Notes under the pieces: model-generated
Databases searched by the model: none
What the model was told of the DNA's origin: nothing
Seen by the model: the letters and a program-made list of their open reading frames with translations, nothing else
Position numbers and translations under genes: made by a program
Assembly (NCBI RefSeq): GCF_000172555.1
Contig: NZ_ABOX02000041.1
Span: 1-64,000 of the forward strand
Direction of reading: 5' to 3'
From: Pedosphaera parvula Ellin514
GTDB lineage: Bacteria > Verrucomicrobiota > Verrucomicrobiia > Limisphaerales > Pedosphaeraceae
Length of the DNA stretch: 64,000 nt
Part shown: one piece after another, positions 51,498 through 60,591 of the stretch
Layout: every line of letters begins with the position of its first letter
Position numbering within the stretch: the first letter of the stretch is position 1

Positions 51498-54400
51498 TTA
51501 GTTTAGTTGCAGGACGCGATAAAACCGTTGCGAGTTTGTATTGGCAAGACTGGAGAACGAACTGCCTGATGTACTGGCCATTGTATCAGCCCCAAGAGTA
51601 ACCCAGTTGGTGTCGCTCAAATCGTCTTTGTATTGGAGACGGTAGGTTTTGCCTGGATAGGAATCGAACGAGAGCGAAAGGTTGGTGCCGAGGTTCAGCA
51701 ACTGTGAAATATGTGGTGGGGCAACAACGATAACAGTAAAGCTTTTCAAGGCGCTGGCGGCAGGCGAAGCATTGTCTGTCGCGCGCACTTGAATGGTGTT
51801 GGTGCCTGGCGCTTGAAGCAGTGTCGGTGTCCAGGTGAACAATCCGCTGATTGGGCCGATGGTGGCACCGCCCGGCGCACCTGTTACGATGCTGTAAGTG
51901 AGATTTTGAGTGGGCTGGTCAGGGTCGATGGCCTTGGTGGTAAAGCTTAACAATTGATTGGCATTGATCGTGTAATTCGAGATGGCAATCAAAGTGGGGG
52001 TGGCATTCACCAGGCCATTGGTGGCCAGGATTTGTATGCCGTTGACCAATGCCTGATCCACCACAGACGTGAATTGAACGATGATTTGACCATTCGTGTC
52101 GGCAGGCGCGTTGAATCGTTCAATTAGTGCACGGTTAATTCCTCCAGACTGGGCGACAATATCAAAATTCGTCAGTTTCTGAATGCCGTTGATGGAGACA
52201 TTAAACGCCCGCTGGCCGATGTTGGTATAAACCAGTTCAGCAAAATGCAGTCGCACAGCGTAGGTCTGATTGGGAATGAGATTGTTGAATGAATAAGTAA
52301 AATCTCCAAGACGTTGCGATTGATATAGCGACTGCGGGCCAGCCACGTTGCTCGCCAGACTGAGATCGATGGTATTGGTGGAAGTAGATGTCGTGCCACC
52401 AGTGGAGTTTTGATCAGTTGCAAAGGAGCCAGTGGTTGTGCCTCCAGAGTTAATGGAGTAACCGCTCACGAAGACGGCCATATTCGTGCTAAAAATATTG
52501 TTGTTCTCATTGCTTTCTGGAAACCGGTTAATGTCGTCCACGTTTCCCGTCAGTGTGTGGATACCGGGTGTGGCCGGCCAGGTTCCGCTGGGAGAACCAC
52601 CACCATTTGCCGTCAGGACTACAGATGAGCCCGGAGCCAAGGCACTGCTAAAGCTGCCGGAGAAAGTCGCCCCGGCATCATCGACATTGAATCCAACTCC
52701 AAGAACAACTCCGGCAGGAGTGGCGGCAGAACCCTGATTTTTCACTGTGGCTTTGAAAGTGACATTGTTGCCACCGAGGGCAGGATTCGGCGTCCAACTC
52801 AGAGCCGTGATGACCACATCGGGCAATCCGGCGGTTGGTGTGGCAGAAGCCTGGGCTGAATTCGGTCCTTCGCCTAAAGTATTCTGTCCGCTGACGACGT
52901 AGTAGTAGGTGGTATTCGGAGTAAAGGAGTAATCAGTGAAGGCTGAGACGACGACATTGCTGGCAATGGTCGTGTATGGTCCGCCACTGGTAGTGGAGCG
53001 CTTTATGTTGAAACGGGTGGCGCTGGCGGGAGCCGACCATGAAAGAGAAACCTGGCCTGTGCTGACGGAGGTGGTTAACCCGGCGGGCGCAATAGGAATG
53101 AAATTGGTCGGATTCGCAACCACTTCGATACCATTGATACTGGCCTGATCGGTGATAGTGACCAATTGCAAATTGATATTTCCCGAGGAGTCGGAAATGG
53201 CATTGATTTCCTGGATATTACCTTTCATTGGCGCTCCAGCAGCTGCGATGATGTCGAAGCTGGACAATACCTGTGCACCATTGACGAGCACGTTAAAGAC
53301 CCGTTGACCGGTTGCGGTCCAGTAGATTTCGGCAAAATGCAAACGAAGTTTATACGGAGCATTCGGCGTGAAAAAGGGCAGGGTATAGGTGAGGTTTTGA
53401 TAGCGCTGGGATTGATACACCGACATCGGCGCGGGATTGCTGAGTCCATTTGTGTCGATCGTGTTCCCTACCGCGTAAGTGAGACCGCCACTGAAATAGG
53501 CATCTGCTTGGTACGAGCCAACTGCAGATCCGCCGCAATTGATTGCGTTCGGGACGAATATCTGCGGGGTAATTTCCGGGGAGTTGGGACCTTCGCCAAC
53601 AGAATTCAGAGCCGAGATCACATAAAAATAAGAACCTCCATTGGTGGCCGTCGTATCGAGATAATAGAAGTTCGTTACACCGGTGGTGATATTGCTCGCG
53701 ATGACAGAATAAGGGCCGCCACTGACGGTGGCGCGTTTCACATAGAAGCTCGTCGGCGTGGACGGAATAGTGGGCCATGTAAGTGTGATGGTGTTCAGAC
53801 CCCATGCGGCTGAAACTCCGGTGGGCGCTGGTGGAAGAGTTGATGGACCGGTAAGATAAGTTCGCATCCAACTGGCTATCGGTTCCAGGTCGAAGGAAGA
53901 CCACCCACTTGGGTTGCCGTTTTGGAACAAGGTGCAGCCCATCACATACGAATCCTGGTTCATTTGGCTGTCGAACCAATTCAACCATCTTTGGTACCAA
54001 TCTGCGGGTCCGCGCGCCTGCCAGCCTGAAGTGTTGGGGTCACCGCTCAGATCTACGCCGCCTTCTGTCAGAATCAATGGCATGTTGTTCAGATCCGGAA
54101 ATGTCGAGGCGAAGTAATTGTAAAATTGCCGGTAGCGTAGTGAATAATAAATTTCTGCGTTTGGATCGGTGGTGTATTGAATCGTATAGGCATGATAACT
54201 CCACGCTCCGCCTGCGGCCTTGGCTTGTCGCAACGCAGGCACGAACGCTGCCAGATAGGATTGCATTTCTGCCGGGCTACCTCCCGGATTTCCCACGCCA
54301 ATGCTTCCAATGCAAGGTTTGAAGCCTGCGGCCACAATCATTGGCGTGAGATTGGTCCAAAACTGATTAAACCATTGAGAAGCTTGCACGGGGCGGTCCG

Positions 54401-54830
54401 GTGGATAACCAAGCGTGGGTGTTTGGCCCTCGTTGGGTCCTTCGATATAATCGAGCAGGGCACGATCCGAACTGGAGAGCGAGTTTATTGAGGGTTGCAA
54501 TATGGTGGTCCAAAAATTGGTGGCGGCAGCCGAGGCATCCGGGTCGGAATCGAGCGTATACATACGCGGACTGTAAACGCGCAGGACAACTTTGCCGCCG
54601 GGTGTTCCCGATTTGTAAGCCCGCATGGCGTTAACCATACCGGAGCCGACGTCGAGAATTTTCAAGACCCTGGGATGACCGGCAATGATGTTGGATGAGC
54701 CGGCAGTGTAGGCGTTGATGAGGTGAGCGCTGAGCTTGCTGCTGCTGATTCCCTGAGCCACGAGGTTAACCAGGGCCGCCATAAAAAATGCAAATGCCAA
54801 ACTACAGCGGAATAACGCGGCTCTGTTCAT
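51498..54830 (-). CDS. large secreted glycoside-hydrolase-like multidomain protein (GH-FN3-malectin-FN3-CARDB-malectin-Ig)
   Basis: Exported, about 1110 aa from ATG 54830 (MNRAALFRCSLAFAFF), with signal peptide about 8-27. Residues about 30-330 form a clan-A TIM-barrel-like domain with candidate acid/base Glu134 in DYIEGPNEG and nucleophile Glu256 in LILTEGGVD. FN3 follows (about 345-430), then a malectin-like sugar-binding domain (INCGGSAVGSYQADAYFSGG), a second FN3, a CARDB-type domain (LPDVVITALSWTPNPALGG), a second malectin and a cadherin/He_PIG-like Ig. The C-terminus has PGKTYRLQYKDDLSDTNW. Polysaccharide degradation is inferred. Confidence 0.82.
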   Translation of the reverse strand: MNRAALFRCSLAFAFFMAALVNLVAQGISSSKLSAHLINAYTAGSSNIIAGHPRVLKILDVGSGMVNAMRAYKSGTPGGKVVLRVYSPRMYTLDSDPDASAAATNFWTTILQPSINSLSSSDRALLDYIEGPNEGQTPTLGYPPDRPVQASQWFNQFWTNLTPMIVAAGFKPCIGSIGVGNPGGSPAEMQSYLAAFVPALRQAKAAGGAWSYHAYTIQYTTDPNAEIYYSLRYRQFYNYFASTFPDLNNMPLILTEGGVDLSGDPNTSGWQARGPADWYQRWLNWFDSQMNQDSYVMGCTLFQNGNPSGWSSFDLEPIASWMRTYLTGPSTLPPAPTGVSAAWGLNTITLTWPTIPSTPTSFYVKRATVSGGPYSVIASNITTGVTNFYYLDTTATNGGSYFYVISALNSVGEGPNSPEITPQIFVPNAINCGGSAVGSYQADAYFSGGLTYAVGNTIDTNGLSNPAPMSVYQSQRYQNLTYTLPFFTPNAPYKLRLHFAEIYWTATGQRVFNVLVNGAQVLSSFDIIAAAGAPMKGNIQEINAISDSSGNINLQLVTITDQASINGIEVVANPTNFIPIAPAGLTTSVSTGQVSLSWSAPASATRFNIKRSTTSGGPYTTIASNVVVSAFTDYSFTPNTTYYYVVSGQNTLGEGPNSAQASATPTAGLPDVVITALSWTPNPALGGNNVTFKATVKNQGSAATPAGVVLGVGFNVDDAGATFSGSFSSALAPGSSVVLTANGGGSPSGTWPATPGIHTLTGNVDDINRFPESNENNNIFSTNMAVFVSGYSINSGGTTTGSFATDQNSTGGTTSTSTNTIDLSLASNVAGPQSLYQSQRLGDFTYSFNNLIPNQTYAVRLHFAELVYTNIGQRAFNVSINGIQKLTNFDIVAQSGGINRALIERFNAPADTNGQIIVQFTSVVDQALVNGIQILATNGLVNATPTLIAISNYTINANQLLSFTTKAIDPDQPTQNLTYSIVTGAPGGATIGPISGLFTWTPTLLQAPGTNTIQVRATDNASPAASALKSFTVIVVAPPHISQLLNLGTNLSLSFDSYPGKTYRLQYKDDLSDTNWVTLGADTMASTSGSSFSSLANTNSQRFYRVLQLN

Positions 54831-54930
54831 GTGAACCCGAAATTTCTCCAATTATTGAAGAAATGTCCAGTGCATGATGATGTCAATTCCGCTGACAATT
54901 GGTTTGAGAACGCGGCTTGGCAGTTCTTCT

Positions 54931-56004
54931 TTAATCCTGACTGGCAGAGGCGACAATTGGTTTGCGAGCAGTTGCTTGACCATTGCCGGAACCTGCTTCG
55001 AGTTGCTCACTGTATTTTCCACTGCGAGCCATGCCGTTGCATTCGGCGCGGTGAAGGAATGCCTGTTGAGCGGTTGCGCGGTTGGAAGGATTGCCCAGCC
55101 ATGCATGCAAGGGAGCGTCTTGCAAGGCGCGGCCATACGAGAAACTTAGTTGCCAAGGATGCGGACCGAGTTGATTCATGGCATTCAAATGTTCGGTTGC
55201 CAGGATATCGTTCTGGCCTCCCGAGAGAAAGACAATGCCGGGAACGGCGGCAGGAACAGAATGACGCAGGACGCGGATGGTGGCTTTGGCGACGTCACTG
55301 ACGCTGGCCTGTTCAGGAGAGTCCTTGCCGGCCGTGACCATGTTGGGCTTTAAGAGCATTTGTTCGAAGACGACCCGTTGCATAAACAATTCTTCAAAAA
55401 CTATTCTAATAGTCAGCTCAGTGACTTCGGCGCAACGTTGTAAGGTATGACTGCCGTCCATCAATACTTCCGGTTCCACGATGGGGACAATCCCTGCTTC
55501 CTGGCTCAGGGCCGCATAGCAGGCAAGAGCATGAGCGTTGGCCTTGATGCAAGCGAGAGTGGGGATGCCGTTTCCAATGGTGATCACCGCACGCCATTTG
55601 CTGAAACGGGCGCCGAGTTTGTAGTATTCCTCGAAGCGGGCGCGGAGGCCGTCCAAGCCCTCGGTGATCTTTTCGCCTGGAAAACCAGCCAAAGGCTTGG
55701 CGCCCTTATCAACCTTGATGCCGGGGATCAGGCCCTGCTGCTTTAAGATTTCAACCAACGGGGTGCCTTCCTTATTTTTTTGACGGATGGTTTCATCATA
55801 AAGAATGACACCGCTGATGAATTTCGAGATGTCCGGAGTGGTGAAGAGCAATTCGCGGTAGTCCCGGCGATTTTCCTCCGTGTTCGGCACATTGATGTTT
55901 TTGAATCGCTTCTCGATGGTGCCGGTGCTTTCGTCAGCAGCAAGAATTCCCTTGTTTGGGGCCACGAGAGCCCGGGCAATCATTTCCATTTCCTGTGCGG
56001 CCAT
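54931..56004 (-). CDS. fructose-bisphosphate aldolase class I
   Basis: A glycolytic/gluconeogenic Schiff-base aldolase of about 357 aa. ATG 56004 is chosen because AGAAAGGAC lies just upstream; the conserved MAAQEMEMIARALVAPNKGI follows. Hallmarks are GILAADESTGTIEKRF, FSKWRAVITIG with a substrate Lys, GIVPIVEPEVLMDGSH, the LLKPNMVTAG segment with the Schiff-base Lys, and FLSGGQ. The in-frame upstream extension to 56082 is unlikely. Confidence 0.94.
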   Translation of the reverse strand: MAAQEMEMIARALVAPNKGILAADESTGTIEKRFKNINVPNTEENRRDYRELLFTTPDISKFISGVILYDETIRQKNKEGTPLVEILKQQGLIPGIKVDKGAKPLAGFPGEKITEGLDGLRARFEEYYKLGARFSKWRAVITIGNGIPTLACIKANAHALACYAALSQEAGIVPIVEPEVLMDGSHTLQRCAEVTELTIRIVFEELFMQRVVFEQMLLKPNMVTAGKDSPEQASVSDVAKATIRVLRHSVPAAVPGIVFLSGGQNDILATEHLNAMNQLGPHPWQLSFSYGRALQDAPLHAWLGNPSNRATAQQAFLHRAECNGMARSGKYSEQLEAGSGNGQATARKPIVASASQD

Positions 56005-56156
56005 AGGTGTCCTTTCTGTGTGCATTCTATTCCACCTTGAGCTGGATGCAAACCAGGATGTTATGCAAATTTTGTAATACACTTGCTTTCCATTGCGGGT
56101 TTCAGAGAAGAATGGTTGAAATCTGCATGGCTTTAGGCAGATAAGTTATTGATTAC

Positions 56157-57518
56157 ATGGCCAGGACAAAATATTTAACCGAGCCGATCAAGACAAACCA
56201 GATGCCACCGGGAGTGCCCTATATTGTGGCCAATGAGGCGGCCGAACGGTTCAGTTACTATGGCATGCGGTCCATTCTCGTGGTGTTCATGACCAAGTAC
56301 CTGCTGAACAGACATGGGCAATTGGATGTCTTGAGCGACACCGACGCCAAGTATTGGTATCACCTTTTCCTGGCTTCGGTTTACATTTGTCCAATTATTG
56401 GCTCAATTATCGCCGACGCGTTCCTAGGCAAGTACATGACCATCATCAGTCTTTCCATCGTCTATTGCCTGGGACATCTGGCCTTGGCTCTTGACGCGAC
56501 TAAGACAGGATTGGCAATCGGGTTGGGATTGATCGCTTTGGGCTCAGGAGGCATTAAACCGTGTGTTTCGGCGCACGTGGGAGACCAGTTCAGCGCTGGA
56601 AATCAACACCTTCTACCGAAGGTTTTTAGCTGGTTTTACTTTTCCATCAACTTCGGTTCAGCGATCTCCACCCTGCTGATACCGATTCTCCTGGAAAGGT
56701 ACGGACCGCATATTGCATTCGGAATTCCGGGAATTCTCATGTTTCTGGCCACGATCTTCTTTTGGATGGGGCGTTATAAATTCGCGCACATTCAACCTGC
56801 CAGAAATAAGTTTTTTGAAGAGACATTCAGTCCATTGGGGTTGAAGACGCTGGGCAAACTGGCTGTGATCTATGTCTTTGTGGCGGTATTTTGGTCGCTT
56901 TACGACCAGTCAAGTTCAGCCTGGGTGCTGCAGGCGGAGAAGATGGATCGACATGCGTTTGGGCATGAATGGCTGCCAGCACAATTGCAGGCCATTAATC
57001 CGTTGCTGATTCTTATTTATATCCCGCTGTTTACCTATGGGATATATCCCGCCATCAATAAAGTGTTTCCGCTGACGGCTTTGCGGAAGATTTCCATTGG
57101 GTTTTTTGTCACGGCTGCGTCGTTTCTCGTGCCCGCCTATGTGGAGTCGCGGATCGTGGCAGGTGAAACGCCGCATATCATTTGGCAGTTTTATGCCTAC
57201 ACGCTGTTGATCGCCGGAGAAATTTTCGTCTCGATCACCGCCTTGGAGTTTTCCTATACGCAGGCACCCAAACGGATGAAATCCTTTATTATGGCCACTT
57301 TCCTAGCTTCGGTGACTTTGGGAAACGTTTTTACGTCGCAGGTAAATGGGTTTATGAAGAGTCATCCTGACGTGGCTGGCAAACTGGCCGGTCCGAATTA
57401 TTATCTGTTTTTCGCAGCTTTGATGTTCATTGCGGCAATATTGTTTATTTTCGTTGCCATCAATTACAAAGAGCAAACTTTTATCCAGGGAACAGAAGAA
57501 TCCGCCAGTCAGCTATAG
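56157..57518 (+). CDS. POT/PTR family proton-dependent oligopeptide transporter
   Basis: An inner-membrane MFS symporter of 453 aa with about 12-14 helices. POT motifs are ERFSYYGMRSILVVFMTKYL near the N-terminus and FYFSINFGSAISTLLIPILL further on, with LGSGGIKPCVSAHVGDQF in between. It imports di/tripeptides or nitrate-type substrates, though the specificity is unknown. It starts at ATG 56157, divergent from the aldolase. Confidence 0.93.
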   Translation: MARTKYLTEPIKTNQMPPGVPYIVANEAAERFSYYGMRSILVVFMTKYLLNRHGQLDVLSDTDAKYWYHLFLASVYICPIIGSIIADAFLGKYMTIISLSIVYCLGHLALALDATKTGLAIGLGLIALGSGGIKPCVSAHVGDQFSAGNQHLLPKVFSWFYFSINFGSAISTLLIPILLERYGPHIAFGIPGILMFLATIFFWMGRYKFAHIQPARNKFFEETFSPLGLKTLGKLAVIYVFVAVFWSLYDQSSSAWVLQAEKMDRHAFGHEWLPAQLQAINPLLILIYIPLFTYGIYPAINKVFPLTALRKISIGFFVTAASFLVPAYVESRIVAGETPHIIWQFYAYTLLIAGEIFVSITALEFSYTQAPKRMKSFIMATFLASVTLGNVFTSQVNGFMKSHPDVAGKLAGPNYYLFFAALMFIAAILFIFVAINYKEQTFIQGTEESASQL

Positions 57519-57524
57519 CAAATT

Positions 57525-57544
57525 AAAAACAGGCGTTATGCCTG
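57525..57544 (-). terminator. minus-strand intrinsic terminator candidate
   Basis: On the minus strand CAGGC-ATAAC-GCCTG (57544-57530) is followed by TTTTTAATTTG. It would end the SPW-family gene that runs leftward from 58025. It also lies 6 bp after the convergent transporter stop. Confidence 0.5.
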
Positions 57545-57629
57545 AAACGCGGTCGGGATATTAACTCTGGCTTGACTGTGTGTTCTTCGAACAAAAAGGT
57601 TCTCCCCTCAACTGCAACGACTTGGGTTT

Positions 57630-58025
57630 TTAGATCACCGTCCTGTGTTCCCGTACGGTAGGCATGCGACGGGGAACCGTTTGAGTCATCAAGGTGAGCA
57701 AGAAAGCAAGAACTCCGACCACCACATGGGGCATCCAGACGTTGCGGGGTTGGTTGTGAAAGTTAAACAGCCATGGTGAGATGGCCAAAAATATGGTAAG
57801 TACATAGTCCACCCCCAGATGCATTCGCATCGGGATTATTTTAAACAACCCCAACTCATAATTTGTGAACAAGGCTTGAATGAGGATCAATAGCCCGATG
57901 GTTCTCGGGACATCCACTGCTGCTCCACCCAAGTGAGCGAAGCCGAATAGGTTCGGGGCGATAAGTAGAATAAAACCGACAAGGTAGTCAAGTATGCCGT
58001 GCACGTATGTTGGTATGGTTTTCAT
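57630..58025 (-). CDS. SPW-repeat family membrane protein
   Basis: About 131 aa from ATG 58025 (MKTIPTYVHGILDYLVG) with four hydrophobic helices. The SPW motif is in LAISPWLFNFH, and LLIAPNLFGF in the first half is its partner repeat. The function is unknown. The in-frame upstream extension to 58103 (26 extra residues) lacks conservation cues. Confidence 0.82.
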   Translation of the reverse strand: MKTIPTYVHGILDYLVGFILLIAPNLFGFAHLGGAAVDVPRTIGLLILIQALFTNYELGLFKIIPMRMHLGVDYVLTIFLAISPWLFNFHNQPRNVWMPHVVVGVLAFLLTLMTQTVPRRMPTVREHRTVI

Positions 58026-58338
58026 ACAGTACATTTCTGCGGGTTTTACCCCTATACAAATAGGGAGTAAACCCACCTCATCAGACGGCCGGAATGATGT
58101 CATGCTAATAAACCTGCTGTGGGTAGCATGGTTGGATGCCAGACCCGCCGCGGAACCCTAAAGCCCCCATTCAGGGAACTCCTGACGAGCGGTGCCGTGC
58201 ATAACAATGCCGAGGCAAGTGAAGGTGTGGAATGTCCGCACACCGGTCTATCGCATGGCAGGAGTGATGGAAACGTCGTTTCAAAACCGCATGGCCTTCG
58301 CTGTAATTCTAGCGAATTGGTCGTGCATTCTTGTATCT
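58026..58338. other. 313-bp intergenic region
   Basis: I see no gene, strong hairpin or repeat here. The promoters of the SPW gene (leftward) and of the 78-aa ORF (rightward) should lie in it. Frames that cross it are extensions of the 78-aa ORF and look non-coding. Confidence 0.35.
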
Positions 58339-58575
58339 ATGAAGCTCAAAAAAAATGAAACACCGCCAGCTTTGGAAAAAGGACAACTCTGGGTTACAGA
58401 TAAGGGGCAAGTGGAAATAATGGATGTTGGCAAGACGCTGGCCCATTATCGAATGATTAATAACCAAAAAAGAACCCCGACGAATCTTGGGCCAATACAG
58501 GTTGTGCAGGAATATCTTCAAACCAATGGAGCTCGACTTATCAAAAATGAACGACTCGTCCGGGCGAGGGCGTGA
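58339..58575 (+). CDS. small hypothetical protein, 78 aa
   Basis: From ATG 58339 (MKLKKNETPPALEKGQLWVT) it continues DKGQVEIMDVGKTLAHYRMI and ends with a helix plus basic tail (YLQTNGARLIKNERLVRARA). It is soluble. The KGQLWVTDKGQVEIMDVG core suggests a compact beta fold, but no family is recognised. An upstream in-frame start at 58192 would add 49 non-convincing residues. Confidence 0.55.
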   Translation: MKLKKNETPPALEKGQLWVTDKGQVEIMDVGKTLAHYRMINNQKRTPTNLGPIQVVQEYLQTNGARLIKNERLVRARA

Positions 58576-58670
58576 ATCAACAATCACTATTAATCGAAAA
58601 CTCAGCTGGACTGCCAGCAGCTCTACTCAAATGTTTCTGAGTTGCCCAGCGGGGCGTTGTGATGATGCCA

Positions 58671-58717
58671 ATGCCGAAAGGAATTTCCGAATGGCAGGAG
58701 AAATTTTGGATTGAGGC
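58671..58717 (+). repeat. dispersed 47-bp intergenic repeat, copy 2
   Basis: It starts ATGCCGAAAGGAATTTCCGA and ends ATTGAGGC. It matches the minus-strand copy at 26493-26539 at 41 of 47 positions. It sits between two unrelated genes. Confidence 0.8.
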
Positions 58718-58788
58718 AAAAGCGGATGGTGCCGAGGGAAACTCCCAGCCAGTAAGAGTGGGACTGGATTGTTCAATCATCTCATGAG

Positions 58789-59226
58789 TCAAGCTGTGAT
58801 CGGCTTGCCTAAATCTTGAGCGGGTTGGGTCCAGCCACATTTGGGGCAGATGCGCATCCCGGGCGCGATGCGCGAGTTGCAGTCCACACAACGAGGGCCA
58901 GTGTAGCTTTCCTCTTCCGCCAGTCTGGCAGGATTGCTTTCATCCGGGAGGAGGGCCAGGAGGATTGCCACCCCTACCAACCCGAAAATTGCAGCGAGGA
59001 AAACCACCGAGGTGTATCCCTTGGCCTCTGCCCAAAAGCTACATCCGCGAAAATAGAAAACTACCGCGAAGCTAAACGCCAGAACAGTAACGATCGCCAG
59101 GGTAACGCTCAAAAAGATGGGGGGATTGCTGAGGCAGGCTGTTGCTACGCAAACCAGACCGATAACAAAACATACGGTCATGTAGACGAACGATTGATTT
59201 GCCTGCTGTTTGTATTTGGTAATCAT
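58789..59226 (-). CDS. membrane protein with C-terminal zinc ribbon
   Basis: A protein of 145 aa with three hydrophobic helices (about 14-32, 36-57 and 72-92), then a cytoplasmic tail with a four-cysteine zinc-ribbon motif CVDCNSRIAPGMRICPKCGW. It starts at ATG 59226. No family name is recognised. Membrane plus ribbon proteins of this kind are often of unknown function. Confidence 0.72.
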   Translation of the reverse strand: MITKYKQQANQSFVYMTVCFVIGLVCVATACLSNPPIFLSVTLAIVTVLAFSFAVVFYFRGCSFWAEAKGYTSVVFLAAIFGLVGVAILLALLPDESNPARLAEEESYTGPRCVDCNSRIAPGMRICPKCGWTQPAQDLGKPITA

Positions 59227-59787
59227 GGCAACATTTTTTATCGATTTCTGTTAAAATGCCTGCGTCATTAAATGTATCCTTGCAGTGCGGCACCCCTGAG
59301 TTGTTGGACTTTCGTTTTACCGGATTTACCCGTGGCGGTGCAATTGTGGGAATCCACGCAAAGAGCTTGAGGGGCAAATCCAGGGAGAGTCCAACCATGG
59401 AAGATAACTAAAAATATTTTCATACTTATCCTCTCATTTCTCATTACCACGCAAATGTGGTTACGTCCATGTGGGGTATCCACCGTCGGGAACATTTGGC
59501 GTGTTCGCGACTCTAATTCTTAGGGCTGTTATCTAACAAAGCAGTCTTCTCGCCATTCCAGATTAATCCGCAAGCGTGAAAGTGTGGTGAAAGGTGTCGC
59601 CTCATCGGAGCAGGATTCGTGATTGAGAAAATGAAGAAAGAGAATGATTAAGCTTGAATTCACAAAGGTGGTTATGAATGATTGGGTTATAAGGTTTTCT
59701 GTTGGCCGCGTGGAGTAAGGAGTGCAAAATAAGTTAATCGACGCGGAGTTTTTCTCAAACGACGTATGATGTGCTTTCCGTACAGAT
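59227..59787. other. 561-bp intergenic region
   Basis: No gene is supported. A short leftward frame ending near 59268, with a signal-like MKIFLVIFHGWTLPG start at 59423, is too weak to call. No strong hairpin or repeat is seen. The promoter of the receiver gene at 59788 is expected near its right end. Confidence 0.35.
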
Positions 59788-60240
59788 ATGACGAAATCAA
59801 CCGATTCGGGATGGACTGTTTTGGTCGCAGAAGATGATCGTGTAGCCAGGATTTTGATGGAAAGATCGTTTCGCAAGGCAGAAGCAAAATCCAATCTTCA
59901 GTTTGTACAAAATGGTCAGGAGGCGATTGACTATCTCGAAGGTAATGCTGCTTATGAAGACAGGACGACCTGGCCTCTGCCTAATCTGGTGTTGCTGGAT
60001 GTGAACATGCCGAAGCGGGACGGCTTTGAAGTGCTCCAATGGATAAAACAGCATCCCCAGATGAAGAAACTGATCGTAGTGATGTTAACGAGTTCGGATG
60101 AGCCAATGGATATAAAGCGGGCGTATGAGTTGGGAGCGAATTCGTACCTGGTGAAGTCCCCGCTCTATCCTGAATTCACTGACCTCATCAAGTGTATGGA
60201 TACCTACTGGCTCAAGCATAATCGAACGTGTGCCCTTTGA
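59788..60240 (+). CDS. stand-alone response-regulator receiver (Rcp1-like), second copy
   Basis: A single receiver domain of 150 aa. The acidic pocket is AEDDRVAR, phospho-Asp is in LVLLDVNMPKRDGFE, and the conserved Thr is in VMLTSS with Lys in YLVKSP. The insert AYEDRTTWPLPNL resembles the one in the receiver at 16509, so the two are paralogues. No kinase or output gene is adjacent. It starts at ATG 59788. Confidence 0.88.
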   Translation: MTKSTDSGWTVLVAEDDRVARILMERSFRKAEAKSNLQFVQNGQEAIDYLEGNAAYEDRTTWPLPNLVLLDVNMPKRDGFEVLQWIKQHPQMKKLIVVMLTSSDEPMDIKRAYELGANSYLVKSPLYPEFTDLIKCMDTYWLKHNRTCAL

Positions 60241-60591
60241 CCGCCAGCTTCAGTAGGCAGCACGAAGTACCTCCACCGCAGTTCCATCACTGAGCACTTA
60301 GTTGGCACAACCTTCCGGAAACCCCTTCATCCGTTGCCCCGATTCCTTAATCATCACCCACACCACGGATCTTACCGAAACATTCTCCTGCAAATCTGTC
60401 TAGAATCAGGCCGAGGCTATTGCTTCGCTGGAGTACAGCGGGCTGGCGGGTGCAATGTGATTGTCCGCTGATGAGCTCGCAGTTGCATTTTGCAAGCGAT
60501 TGAACACCAAGCATGGGTCCAAAATAAAACATGCGTCAACCCTTTCGGTTGATCTGTCAAATCAGCGAATTAATGGCAAAGGCCTTGCGTG
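60241..60591. other. 351-bp intergenic region between convergent genes
   Basis: No ORF, RNA gene or clear terminator was found. The receiver gene ends to the left and the minus-strand oxidoreductase ends at 60592, so both transcripts finish here. Confidence 0.35.

Noticed and set aside
53166-53813. Plus-strand frame of 215 codons inside the large secreted protein gene
   Set aside because: It is antisense to well-formed malectin and FN3 domains and shows no start context or domain.
59268-59423. Possible 51-residue secreted peptide (starts MKIFLVIFHGWTLPG)
   Set aside because: The signal-like start is weak, there is no Shine-Dalgarno, and the rest of the frame has no coding character.
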